This document shows, piece after piece, positions 44,394 through 52,248 of a DNA stretch of 64,000 nucleotides. The DNA lies in the NCBI RefSeq assembly GCF_013364355.1, contig NZ_CP054931.1, positions 1,612,001 to 1,676,000 of the forward strand, read 5' to 3'. Position numbers and translations under genes: made by a program. The stretch comes from Stenotrophomonas sp. NA06056 (GTDB lineage Bacteria > Pseudomonadota > Gammaproteobacteria > Xanthomonadales > Xanthomonadaceae). How positions within the stretch are numbered: the stretch's first letter is position 1; each line of letters begins with the position of its first letter. The notes under the pieces are model-generated. The model was not told the origin of the DNA. It was given only the letters and a program-made list of their open reading frames with translations, and did no database searches.

Positions 44394-45545
44394 ATGACGA
44401 TCAGGTGGCTGGCCAACTTTGATTTCTCAGGCGGATTGCAGGATCTGCTGGGCTACGCGGTGCGTGTCCAGTCGATCGGCGATTTCGTCTTCTTCAAGCT
44501 GATCATGGATTACCTGCGCGACAGGATCAGTGACTATGGCATCGACCTGATGGGGCGCATGATGTCCTGGGTCGGTGGTATAGCCCTGGTGCTGATGACG
44601 CTGTGGGTATTGATCCAGGGCTTCCGGATCGTCACCGGCCGCAGCCGCGACTCCATGATGGTGCTGGTGACCAACATGGCGCGCGCGGCGTTGATTGTGA
44701 GCGTTGCCACCAGCATGGCGATGTTCGGCAGCAACCTGCAGAAATTCCTCAACGAGGACGTCAAAGGCCTGATCACCCACGTGGTGACCGGCAAGGACCA
44801 GCAGCCGGAAGACCAGATCGACAAGAGCCTGGCATGGATGCAGGTGGCGCTGTCGAGCATTGATGGCATCAAGATCCTGAACGATCCAGGGCTGCAGGCG
44901 GACAAGACCCGGGCGCTGTGGTTCATCGGCATGGGCACGGGCGGTCCGGCGGTCACCGCTGGTGCGATGTTGCTGCTCTACGAGGTCGCGCTGGCGCTGT
45001 TCATCGGCCTGGGTCCCTTGTTCATTCTGTGTCTGCTGTTCGACCAGACCAAGCAGCTGTTCCAGCGATGGCTGTTCTACGGCATCGGCACGATGTTCTC
45101 GATGGCGGTACTGGCAGCGATGGTATCGATCGCGCTGGACATGGTGATCCGTGTCTCAGCCGCGTTCTGGTCCACCGCCCTGGTCAACAAGTTCCTGCTC
45201 GACGGCGCCTCCAGCGACGGCATGACCAGCCAGGCGATGCAGCAGGGCGGCATGGGCCTGATCCTCACGACCCTGATTCTGACTGCGCCCCCAATGGCGG
45301 CGATGTTCTTCCAGGGGACCTTGGGTGGTTTCGCGCCATACTCCCAGATCGGTGGATCGGCAGCGGGCCAGCCGGGTCCGCAGGGTCAGCCGCCGGGTTC
45401 GTATACGCCGGCAGCACCTGTCAAGACTGAGGCTCAGAGCAGTACCGTTGAAACGAATCAGATGGTAAGGAGTTCGTCGTCGCAAGGCTCATCTCCTAAT
45501 CCAGGGCTCGCGCCGGATCACCTTGGTGCGGCGAGGAGTAAGTGA
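44394..45545 (+). CDS. virB6: T4SS inner-membrane channel protein VirB6
   Basis: A 383-residue polytopic protein with AAGGGA upstream. Hydrophobic segments include WVGGIALVLMTLWVLIQGFRIV, AGAMLLLYEVALALFIGLGPLFILCLLF and GLILTTLILTAPPMAAMFFQG, the VirB6/TrbL pattern. A Trp near GTGTMF-like region and the conserved FWSTALVNKFLLDGASSDG are present. The C-terminal tail is Pro/Gly/Ser-rich (PGPQGQPPGSYTPAAP) and ends LGAARSK. The last third of this gene is duplicated as a broken copy 650 bp downstream. Confidence 0.94.
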   Translation: MTIRWLANFDFSGGLQDLLGYAVRVQSIGDFVFFKLIMDYLRDRISDYGIDLMGRMMSWVGGIALVLMTLWVLIQGFRIVTGRSRDSMMVLVTNMARAALIVSVATSMAMFGSNLQKFLNEDVKGLITHVVTGKDQQPEDQIDKSLAWMQVALSSIDGIKILNDPGLQADKTRALWFIGMGTGGPAVTAGAMLLLYEVALALFIGLGPLFILCLLFDQTKQLFQRWLFYGIGTMFSMAVLAAMVSIALDMVIRVSAAFWSTALVNKFLLDGASSDGMTSQAMQQGGMGLILTTLILTAPPMAAMFFQGTLGGFAPYSQIGGSAAGQPGPQGQPPGSYTPAAPVKTEAQSSTVETNQMVRSSSSQGSSPNPGLAPDHLGAARSK

Positions 45546-45584
45546 TTTTTAGTATTAGTTTTAGTCTCAAATTAAGAGGTACTG

Positions 45585-46109
45585 ATGCCTATTTCATACA
45601 GAAGTTCACTGATGGTGCCTGTCTTGGTCTGTGTAGCCTTTGCATTCTCAGGAGAAGTGAACGCGGAGGGTAGATGTCCTCCTGGCCAGTATCCAATAGG
45701 GGACAGCCGCGCTCCAGGCTGCGCTCCAATCCCTGCTGGTGGTGGCGGAGCTGCGGAAGGGCCGCGTGCCACTGGCCGTTGGATAAAGACATGGGGAGCG
45801 ATTGCAACTTCCTCTACCGGCGCCTCAGGAACAGTCACTGGTGAGGTTAAGAAATCAGACGCCGCGAAGAATGCAGTTTCTGAATGTGCTAGCTCAGGGG
45901 CGCGTGATTGCCGAGTTTCGTTTACCTACAAGAATCAGTGCGCTGCGGCGGCTGTTCCTAGCTCTGGAACCCCTGGGACTAGCTTTGGCAGTGCAGCTAC
46001 GGAAGAGCTTGCCAAAGGCGTAGCTACTAAATTGTGCGATTCCCGCGGCGGACGTGGCTGTGATGTTGTTTACTCAGCCTGCACAGAGCCAAAATTCGAA
46101 GCGTTTTGA
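45585..46109 (+). CDS. DUF4189 exported protein, copy 1
   Basis: A 174-residue secreted protein. The signal peptide ends near EVNAEG. The mature start has the family motif GRCPPGQYPIGDSRAPGCAPIPAGGG, then WGAIATSSTGASGTVTG, a helix with ECASSGARDCRVSFTYKNQCAAAA and the terminal CDVVYSACTEPKFEAF. Conserved cysteines suggest several disulfides. DUF4189 has no established function. The gene directly follows virB6 and is one of five related genes in the window, so an envelope or immunity role with the T4SS is possible but unproven. Confidence 0.85.
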   Translation: MPISYRSSLMVPVLVCVAFAFSGEVNAEGRCPPGQYPIGDSRAPGCAPIPAGGGGAAEGPRATGRWIKTWGAIATSSTGASGTVTGEVKKSDAAKNAVSECASSGARDCRVSFTYKNQCAAAAVPSSGTPGTSFGSAATEELAKGVATKLCDSRGGRGCDVVYSACTEPKFEAF

Positions 46110-46194
46110 CGCATCGATAGCTGGCATCGCGATGGTGGCGCTGGCTGCAGCGCCAATAATGGCGATCTTCTTCCTGGCTGGCAGCGATGATCTC

Positions 46195-46608
46195 AATCTC
46201 GCTGTACATGGTGTCTCGGCAGCGCGCTGATCGCCTGCGTTGGTCAATAGATTCCTGCTCGATGGTGCCTCCAGCGACGGCATGACCAGCCAGGCCATGC
46301 AGCAGGGCGGCATGGGCTTGATCCTCACGACCCTGATTCTGACTGCGCCCCCAATGGCGGCCATGTTCTTCCTGGGGACCCTGGGTGGTTTCGCGCCATA
46401 CTCCCAGATCGGTGGCTCGGCTGCTGGCCAGCCGGGTCCACAGGGCAGCCGCCGGGTTCGTATACGCCGCCGGCACCGGAGAAGGGTGATTCGCGGAGCG
46501 GGGACGCTCATGCTGGAAGCATGATGCGAAATTCGATGCCTCAGAGATCTTCCAGTGAGCAGCGAGTTGCGCCCAGTACGCTGGGTGCTGCTAGGTCAAA
46601 TGAATGAT
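46195..46608 (+). pseudogene. Duplicated 3' fragment of virB6
   Basis: From about 46238 the sequence closely repeats 45183-45545 of virB6: VNRFLLDGASSDGMTSQAMQQGGMGLILTTLILTAPPMAAMFFLGTLGGFAPYSQIGGSAAGQPGPQG. A missing base in CAGGGCAGCC (CAGGGTCAGCC in virB6) then shifts the frame; read past it, the copy still ends in TLGAARSNE, like LGAARSK. Upstream, around 46126-46230, only scraps of VirB6-like code remain (ALAAAPIMAIFF). No start codon is present, so it is a non-functional duplicate. Confidence 0.9.
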
Positions 46609-46642
46609 GGCGATTGGGATGATTGCCGAAGGGGTGGGAACC

Positions 46643-47170
46643 ATGAGCAAGAAATCAGTTGAAAAAGTAGTAATCAAGCTCTTCTTCTTTTCAGTGTTTC
46701 TCTGCTCCGCTGGATCTGCTATTGCCGAGGGGCGCTGTCCGCCCGGTCAGTATCCAATAGGCGATAGTCGTGCTCCGGGATGTGCGCCAATTCCGGCTGG
46801 CGGAAGCGCAGCGGACGCCGGCCCCAGGGCAACTGGTCGGTGGATCAAAACTTGGGGCGCGATTGCAATGTCCAATTCCGGGGCGTCGGGAGTCTCGGTC
46901 GGGAAGGTAAAAAAGAGCGACGCTGAGAAGGCTGCGATGGCTGAATGTGTAGGAACTGGTGCCCGTGACTGCGAAATTGCGTTTACATATAAGAATCAAT
47001 GCGCTGCTGCTGCGACTGCTGCTTCGGGTACGCAGGGCACGACCTTTGGCAGAGCTGCGACTGTAGACATTGCGAAGACGCTCGCGATTGACCTCTGCCG
47101 CAATCGAGGGGGGCAGGGTTGTGACGTGGTGTACTCAGCTTGCACAGAACCAAAGTTCGAGGCGTTCTAA
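46643..47170 (+). CDS. DUF4189 exported protein, copy 2
   Basis: A 175-residue exported protein with AAGGGG before MSKKSVEK. The signal peptide ends at GSAIAEG. It is very close to copy 1: GRCPPGQYPIGDSRAPGCAPIPAGG, RATGRWIKTWGAIAMS, KKSDAEKAAMAEC, CDVVYSACTEPKFEAF. The gene together with the virB6 fragment before it appears to be a duplication of the virB6-end plus copy 1 unit, since diverged. Function unknown. Confidence 0.85.
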   Translation: MSKKSVEKVVIKLFFFSVFLCSAGSAIAEGRCPPGQYPIGDSRAPGCAPIPAGGSAADAGPRATGRWIKTWGAIAMSNSGASGVSVGKVKKSDAEKAAMAECVGTGARDCEIAFTYKNQCAAAATAASGTQGTTFGRAATVDIAKTLAIDLCRNRGGQGCDVVYSACTEPKFEAF

Positions 47171-47521
47171 TCGCATAAGTTCACCAAAGTCTGATGATCC
47201 TGTCTTGATGGGTAGAGATGAGGGGCGCCAAGGTCAGATGGAGAGCAGGCCAAGTAAGGGCGCGACGCGGTTGACCCTATCGAGCATCGATGGCTACAGC
47301 GTTTTGAACACCACGAGACTGTAGGCCTAGAAGGCGTCGTAGTTGACGCGTTCGCCTCTGGCGAATCAGGGCGCACTGGCGGAGCATATTTGAGGCTAAT
47401 CACTCCTAGGATCATGCTTCGCCGCTGATCGCTGAGCAAACACAATGTCACTGCGTTGGATGTGCAAATGGCCAGCTCAGTTGGGTGCGCACACATGGTC
47501 ATTGGGAGAGGCGGCAAGCGA
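47171..47521. other. 351 bp without a recognised gene
   Basis: Short frames only on both strands; none resembles DUF4189 or VirB6. The spacing between copies 2 and 3 is much larger than between virB6 and copy 1, and the sequence has stop codons in all frames. It likely contains the promoter for copy 3 and decayed duplicate material, which I cannot identify. Confidence 0.4.
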
Positions 47522-48079
47522 ATGATGGGATACAGGTCGTTCTCAGGACGCTTGCTGTTGGCGTCACTTCTGCTGTTTCTCTTTTTTTGTTTCTGCGAGG
47601 GTGCTCTTGCCGAGGGCCGCTGTCCTCCGGGCCAGTACCCAATAGGGGATAGTCGTGCGCCTGGCTGTGCTCCGATTCCTGATGGTGGAGGCTCCGACCT
47701 TCAGCAGGGGCCAGTAGCGACGGGGAAATGGGAGACGAGGTGGGGGGCGATTGCAGAGGATTCGGGCACACTCACCACCGGTGCAGCATTTTCGATGAAG
47801 TCGAAGCGGCGTGCAGTAAGTGCCGCGATCGCGGAATGTAGTCGCCTGGGAGGTAAACAGTGCAAGCTCAGGCTCGCCTATCACAATCAGTGCGTAGCGA
47901 TTGCCGACCCATCAGCTCAATCGCTCGCTCGCTCCTCTGGTCAGTCGATGGCCGTCACTGCTGAGACTGAAGATAAGGCAAAGGAAATAGCGCTTAGTCA
48001 ATGCCAAGCCTATGGAAGCGGGCAGATATGTAACGTGGTGTATTCCGGTTGCAGTATGTCCGAATTCAAGGCCTTCTGA
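47522..48079 (+). CDS. DUF4189 exported protein, copy 3
   Basis: A 185-residue protein. The signal peptide is unusually Phe/Leu-rich (LLLASLLLFLFFCFCEGALAEG). The mature start keeps GRCPPGQYPIGDSRAPGCAPIPDGGG, but the rest has diverged (WETRWGAIAEDSG, ECSRLGGKQCKLRLAYHNQC, CQAYGSGQICNVVYSGCSMSEFKAF). The cysteine pattern is preserved. It is a more distant paralog of copies 1 and 2. Confidence 0.83.
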   Translation: MMGYRSFSGRLLLASLLLFLFFCFCEGALAEGRCPPGQYPIGDSRAPGCAPIPDGGGSDLQQGPVATGKWETRWGAIAEDSGTLTTGAAFSMKSKRRAVSAAIAECSRLGGKQCKLRLAYHNQCVAIADPSAQSLARSSGQSMAVTAETEDKAKEIALSQCQAYGSGQICNVVYSGCSMSEFKAF

Positions 48080-48290
48080 TTGCACTATGCGTCCTCTTCG
48101 GCTGGCCTGCACGAGCATCGACGCCCGGCCTTGTAGGTTGGTTGATCTCAGGTGCTCTTTCTAAATGGCTTATAGAGCATGGTGGGTAGGTGTGATGCTC
48201 ATGTCTTTGACCTGATTGTGCTCCGACCAGAAGCAATGATGTGACGCCCGGGACATATTGCTCAGCACGGAGAGGATGGTGGAGCAATGA

Positions 48291-48752
48291 TGTGCGTGGA
48301 GTATCCAGGGAGTAGATATCCAAGGAGTAGTCGGTGGCCAGGGTGTGCAGGGTTGCGCGCCCATCCCCGTGAGTAGCACAGGCTCGCCGCACAGCAATCG
48401 TCCCAACTGGGCGCAGACCGTGCGCGGCGTGGCGATGGATGCCCGCGGCGACACTTTCATCAGCAACTCGATGCGTTCGCGGGGCAGGGCCAAGCGCGCG
48501 TCCATGAAGGAGTGCAGGGAATTCGGCAAGGGCGAATGCACGTTGGCGACCCTGTCCCAAGCCCAATGCGTGGTGGTCGCCCATGCGGGTCTGGGCACTG
48601 AGACCACCAGCGTCGTCGCAGCCATGTCCGAACAGGGCGCGGTCATTGTCGCGATGCAGCAATGCAGCGCGAAGGTCGCATGGAAGCAGATGCAACAGGA
48701 TCAATGCAGGATCGCCAACACGGCCTGCACGGCGGATCTGTTCGTCAGGTAG
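48291..48752 (+). pseudogene. DUF4189 copy 4, 5' end decayed
   Basis: The 3' two-thirds are intact: GGQGVQGCAPIPVSS, MDARGDTFISNSMRSRGRAKRASMKECREFGKGEC, LSQAQCVVVAHAG, QCRIANTACTADLFVR. The frame has a stop at 48288 and no signal peptide; before GGQG the code is a degenerate repeat (IQGVDIQGVVGG, from GGAGTAGATATCCAAGGAGTAG). A GTG at 48345 could start a 135-residue product but this would not be exported. The family motif CPPGQYP is lost. Most likely a dying copy. Confidence 0.7.
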
Positions 48753-48849
48753 GGCACCATTCACGTTAAGCCCAATTTTTATGTGATCAATTCCGCTTTT
48801 CGCTTCTCCCGACCTTCGACGCGGCAAAGCTCCTCGCGGTAAGCTCCCC

Positions 48850-48871
48850 GCGCGTCATAAAAATGACGCGC
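48850..48871. other. Perfect 9-bp hairpin
   Basis: GCGCGTCAT-aaaa-ATGACGCGC, 35 bp before the remnant start of the immunity gene. No T run. Could be a terminator for the preceding decayed gene or part of a regulatory site. Confidence 0.6.
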
Positions 48872-49073
48872 CAGTGCCACCGAACGCAGGAGCTTTTCCG
48901 TCCAATGAGGACTCTGTCTGCCCGCCCGACGGGTGACGCTTGCCACTATCGCGGCCATGCCGTGCGCGGGGCTATGATCGGCGTCTGCGCAGGCGAGGGC
49001 GAGCCGGAACACCACCTTCCGGCCGGCCTACAACGCGAGCATCGGCGAGACGAATTTGAAGGAGTGGGAGGGG

Positions 49074-49610
49074 ATGGAAGACAGGGTTGGCGCACTCATG
49101 GACGATGCTCTGGCATTTGTTCCGTCCGGTGCGAACCTGCTGGAAGCCGTCAGGGGCGAGCTCAACGGCGATGGCATCGAGTACCAGTTGCTGGTCATCG
49201 ACCAACCGACGCCGGAAGGGCTGGTGCCCGGCCAGCACGGACCCAACCGGGTGCTGCTGTTGCTGCGCGGTGACGGGCGCGGGCGCTGGCAGCTGGCCGC
49301 GCGCAACGACAAGCTGGTGCCGTGTTCCACCCGCGGTGGCCTGGCTGGCGACCCTTTTGCGTATGCAATGGTTGAGGAAGACACCTTCAGCGTGATCACC
49401 AACGGCGGCAGCCGCGAGCGCTGGAGCAGCACGTACCGCTTCCGCTATGCCTCGGCGGACAAATCCTGTTGGGTGGATGGGGTGAGACGCAAGGTCGTGG
49501 ACATCGAGACCGAAGCGACCAACATCCGGGACTTCTCGGTGGCGGAACTGGGCAGGGTGCGGTTCGAGGACTTCGACCCGTCCAGTGTCGCCGAGGTGTC
49601 GCTTCCATGA
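49074..49610 (+). CDS. Predicted immunity protein for the GH19 effector; signal peptide appears broken
   Basis: From ATG 49074 (SD GGAGTGGGAGGGG) the product has 178 residues; TTG 49056 adds six. It contains GELNGDGIEYQLLVID, a DGxxD-type metal loop as in the XAC2610 family of lysozyme-type immunity proteins, and CSTRGG and SCWVDGV cysteines. The frame continues upstream to TGA at 48975-48977, coding SASAQARASRNTTFRPAYNASIGETN. Before that TGA the same frame reads RVTLATIAAMPCAGL, and a shift of one base joins it to MRTLSAR at ATG 48905. Together these would be a good signal peptide cleaved after AQA. So export seems disrupted by one frameshift and one stop. The effector gene follows 57 bp downstream. 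Confidence 0.7.
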   Translation: MEDRVGALMDDALAFVPSGANLLEAVRGELNGDGIEYQLLVIDQPTPEGLVPGQHGPNRVLLLLRGDGRGRWQLAARNDKLVPCSTRGGLAGDPFAYAMVEEDTFSVITNGGSRERWSSTYRFRYASADKSCWVDGVRRKVVDIETEATNIRDFSVAELGRVRFEDFDPSSVAEVSLP

Positions 49611-49667
49611 GCCAAGCTCCAACCGGCGGAAAGGAATCCGCGCTGATGAACATCCAGGAGTTGCACT

Positions 49668-50684
49668 GTGTCGACCGATAGAGAGTCGCAACTGCTGCGG
49701 CAGGCGACCAACGCCGGCATCGACTCCCCCCTTGAACTGGCCAATTTCATGGCCCAGGCAGGGCACGAGTCACGCGGCTTGAGCCGGCTCAACGAGAGCT
49801 TCAACTACACCCGGGGCATCTCGCAGATCCCGGTGGAAGCGGCATGGCGCAATGGCACCGAGGCGCTGGAATCCGCGCGCCAGGAAGCCCTGCGCGGGCG
49901 TCCGGGTGACCTGGCCGAGCTGATGTATGGCGGCCGGATGGGCAACGATGCGCCCGGTGACGCGCTGAAGTACCACGGGCGCGGTTATCTGCCGCTGACC
50001 GGCAAGGAAAGCTATGAGCGCGCCGGCAGTGCGCTGGATCTGGACCTGGTCAATCAGCCCGAACTGGCGTCGCAGCCGGAACACGCTGGACGCATCGCCG
50101 TGTGGCAATGGCAGAACCGTGTGCCGGAACAGGCACGCGAGGACGTGCGTGAAGCGACCTACGCCATCAACGGCGCCGTCAACGGGGTGGAAGACCGGCT
50201 CAAGCGTTTCGAGGCGTGGCAGCAGAAGCTGACCCCCGACGTGATGGACCGGCTTGCCCGCGGCGAAGTGGGGGAGCGCGCGCAGCTGCCCGAGCCGGCG
50301 CGCGATATGTCCGATCCGGCCCATGCCGGCAGCCGGCTGTTCACCGACGCGCGTGGCCACCTGCAGCAGTTGGGGCCGCAGAGCGGTCTGCGCAGCCAAC
50401 AGGAGTTGGACAATGCGGCCGGCGCGCTGGCGCTGAGCGCGCAGAAGGCCGGCATGAGCCGCATCGACCACGTGGTGGCGGGCACCGATGGCAGGGCGCT
50501 GTTCGCGGTGCAGGGCGCCATGGGGGACCCGGCGATGCAGCGCTCGATGGTGGAGCGTGAGGCCGCCGCCCAGCTGCCGTTGGAGCAGAGCAGCCAGCAG
50601 TTGGCCGCCGAAGCCTCTTCCCGCCAGGAACAGGCCGCTGCGGTTTCCCGCGAGCAGGAGCAGAACCGCTCGCGATCGCTGTAA
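49668..50684 (+). CDS. T4SS peptidoglycan hydrolase effector, GH19 fold with XVIPCD (X-Tfe)
   Basis: A 338-residue protein starting with GTG after CAGGAG. Residues 1-185 are a GH19 chitinase/lysozyme domain: LELANFMAQAGHESRGLSRLNESFNYT with likely catalytic Glu34 in HES and a second Glu in LNESF, then KYHGRGYLPLTGKESYERAG and the substrate-cleft helix AINGAVNG. From about residue 215 comes the XVIPCD: AHAGSRLFTDARGHLQQL, RIDHVVAG, LFAVQGAMGDPAMQRSMV, LPLEQSSQQL, and a Gln/Ser-rich tail. It has no signal peptide, as expected for a T4SS substrate, and should cut peptidoglycan in the target periplasm. Confidence 0.92.
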   Translation: MSTDRESQLLRQATNAGIDSPLELANFMAQAGHESRGLSRLNESFNYTRGISQIPVEAAWRNGTEALESARQEALRGRPGDLAELMYGGRMGNDAPGDALKYHGRGYLPLTGKESYERAGSALDLDLVNQPELASQPEHAGRIAVWQWQNRVPEQAREDVREATYAINGAVNGVEDRLKRFEAWQQKLTPDVMDRLARGEVGERAQLPEPARDMSDPAHAGSRLFTDARGHLQQLGPQSGLRSQQELDNAAGALALSAQKAGMSRIDHVVAGTDGRALFAVQGAMGDPAMQRSMVEREAAAQLPLEQSSQQLAAEASSRQEQAAAVSREQEQNRSRSL

Positions 50685-50779
50685 TCTGGGCACCGCCTGC
50701 AGGTCGGAGACCGGCGGGCCCATCGCACGACACCGAGCACCCTCGGGTGCCTACATGGATCTCTTTGTAAGGACACAAC

Positions 50780-52198
50780 ATGCGAAACACTTCCCTGATT
50801 TCCAAGGCGGCCCAGCGCGGTCGCGGTCCGGCACTGTGGCTGCTGCCGCTCGGACTGGCCTCCGCCATGGCCCACGCGCAACAAGCCCCGGACGCTCCGG
50901 CGGTTCCCGCAGTCGAGGAGGCGGTGTCAGTGGCCACGACAAGCGCGCAGGCGCCTGCGGACAGCGCAACGGATGTCGCCACTGCCCCGGCTCCCGTCGC
51001 AGCGCCTGAGCCGGCGCCTGCAGTGGTTGCTGCACCTGTTCCCGCGGCGGAGCCGTCCGTGCCGCCGGCACCCGCACCGCAGCCAGTACCGACAACGGAC
51101 GTCGCTCCGGAAGCCGTCTCCGCCGAACCCGCGATCGCATCCGCACCTGCGGCTGCGCTGGTGGCACCTGTGGCCGACGCTGCTACCGCCAATGCTGCGC
51201 CGGCTACCGCTGTTGCAGCAGGCGCTGCTGCAGCACCGCAGCCGACTCCCGTGCCGGCGTCACCCTCCGTTGTCGCCGCTGCACAGGTGCCCGACACCGC
51301 GCCGGCTCCCGCACCCGTCCCGCCGCCAGCCCCGGCCCCCGTCGCACCACCGATCATTCCGCTGGCGCCCGACCAGGCCGCCGAGCGGCAGCTCGGTGCG
51401 CGCTGCCCTGTCGATCTGGCCGGTCGGCTGGCACCGCAGGGCGATCTGATGATCGGCGCCTGCCAGGGCACACTGCCGCCGCACCTGGCGGCGCTGCTGG
51501 TTGCCTTGCCCGAGCAGGACATCCACCTGCCGCGCGCCTGGCGCGAGCGCGACGTGCGCCAGAAAGCATGGTTCAAGGCCGTGGCCGGCATGGGCCAGCG
51601 CCCGGACTTCATCGCCCGCCTGGGCGACATCTGGGTGCGTTCGTTTGAAGGCGCGAATGCGTCGACGACCACCTACCTGGTGTCGGCGCCGTTCGACTGT
51701 GCTGACGGCGCGCTGCCCAACGAGAACACCGCAGAACCGGTCCGTCTTGCGGCCGGCGGTTGCGGGCAGGCCTACGTCCGCCAGCGCGTGTACCAGGTGG
51801 GCAGCGATGGTGTGCCGCAGGACGTCACCGCAAAGGCAATGCCAGCGGCACCGTCGATCGCTGAGGCCGATCGTGCGCGGCACCGCGCCCGCCAAGGCAA
51901 GGTGAGCCTGGATCACAGCAAGTTGCAGTACGGGCCGGCCATGCGCTGGTTCGTGCAGTACCCGGAATCGCCGCAGAAGACCGGTCCGCACAGTTTCAGC
52001 GACTGGAACCGTGAACATCTGGCCTTCGTCGTCTGGAACGGCACGGGCTTCGAGCTGCGCGATACCGTGACGCGCGCGCAGTGGCCGTGTGATCCGGTGG
52101 CGCCGGGGGACAAGGCCTGTGGCGGTTTCCCGGACTCGGGTCCAGATGCGTACGTGCTGGCAGGGCCGGCAGTGAGCTCGGCGGTTTCCAGCCCCTGA
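50780..52198 (+). CDS. Exported Pro/Ala-rich protein, unknown function
   Basis: A 472-residue protein with a signal peptide ending at AMAHAQ. Residues 32 to about 195 are almost only Ala, Pro and Val (PAPAPVPPPAPAPVAPP), a long flexible wall-spanning linker. The C-terminal 270 residues are a folded domain: LGARCPVDLAGRLAPQGDLMIGACQGTLP, DIWVRSFEGANASTTTYLVSAPFDC, and QWPCDPVAPGDKACGGFPDSGPDAYVLAG, with about six to eight cysteines. It lies between the GH19 effector and the second lipase pair. It lacks the XVIPCD. A role at the cell surface with the T4SS is possible; the family is not recognised. Confidence 0.65.
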   Translation: MRNTSLISKAAQRGRGPALWLLPLGLASAMAHAQQAPDAPAVPAVEEAVSVATTSAQAPADSATDVATAPAPVAAPEPAPAVVAAPVPAAEPSVPPAPAPQPVPTTDVAPEAVSAEPAIASAPAAALVAPVADAATANAAPATAVAAGAAAAPQPTPVPASPSVVAAAQVPDTAPAPAPVPPPAPAPVAPPIIPLAPDQAAERQLGARCPVDLAGRLAPQGDLMIGACQGTLPPHLAALLVALPEQDIHLPRAWRERDVRQKAWFKAVAGMGQRPDFIARLGDIWVRSFEGANASTTTYLVSAPFDCADGALPNENTAEPVRLAAGGCGQAYVRQRVYQVGSDGVPQDVTAKAMPAAPSIAEADRARHRARQGKVSLDHSKLQYGPAMRWFVQYPESPQKTGPHSFSDWNREHLAFVVWNGTGFELRDTVTRAQWPCDPVAPGDKACGGFPDSGPDAYVLAGPAVSSAVSSP

Positions 52199-52215
52199 TA
52201 GCAGGACGAAAGCAG

Positions 52216-52239
52216 CGGGAGCCGATCAACCGGCTCCCG
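52216..52239. terminator. Bidirectional terminator hairpin
   Basis: CGGGAGCCG-atcaac-CGGCTCCCG, a perfect 9-bp stem, between the convergent exported-protein gene and lipase effector gene. Confidence 0.75.
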
Positions 52240-52248
52240 TGGCTTCAA

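Noticed and set aside
46027..46511. Minus-strand frames over the virB6 fragment as a separate gene
   Set aside because: The plus strand is a clear duplicate of virB6; the reverse frames also exist opposite virB6 itself.
52216..52239. SMAG element
   Set aside because: It lacks GTAG and the typical arm words; its place between convergent genes fits a terminator.
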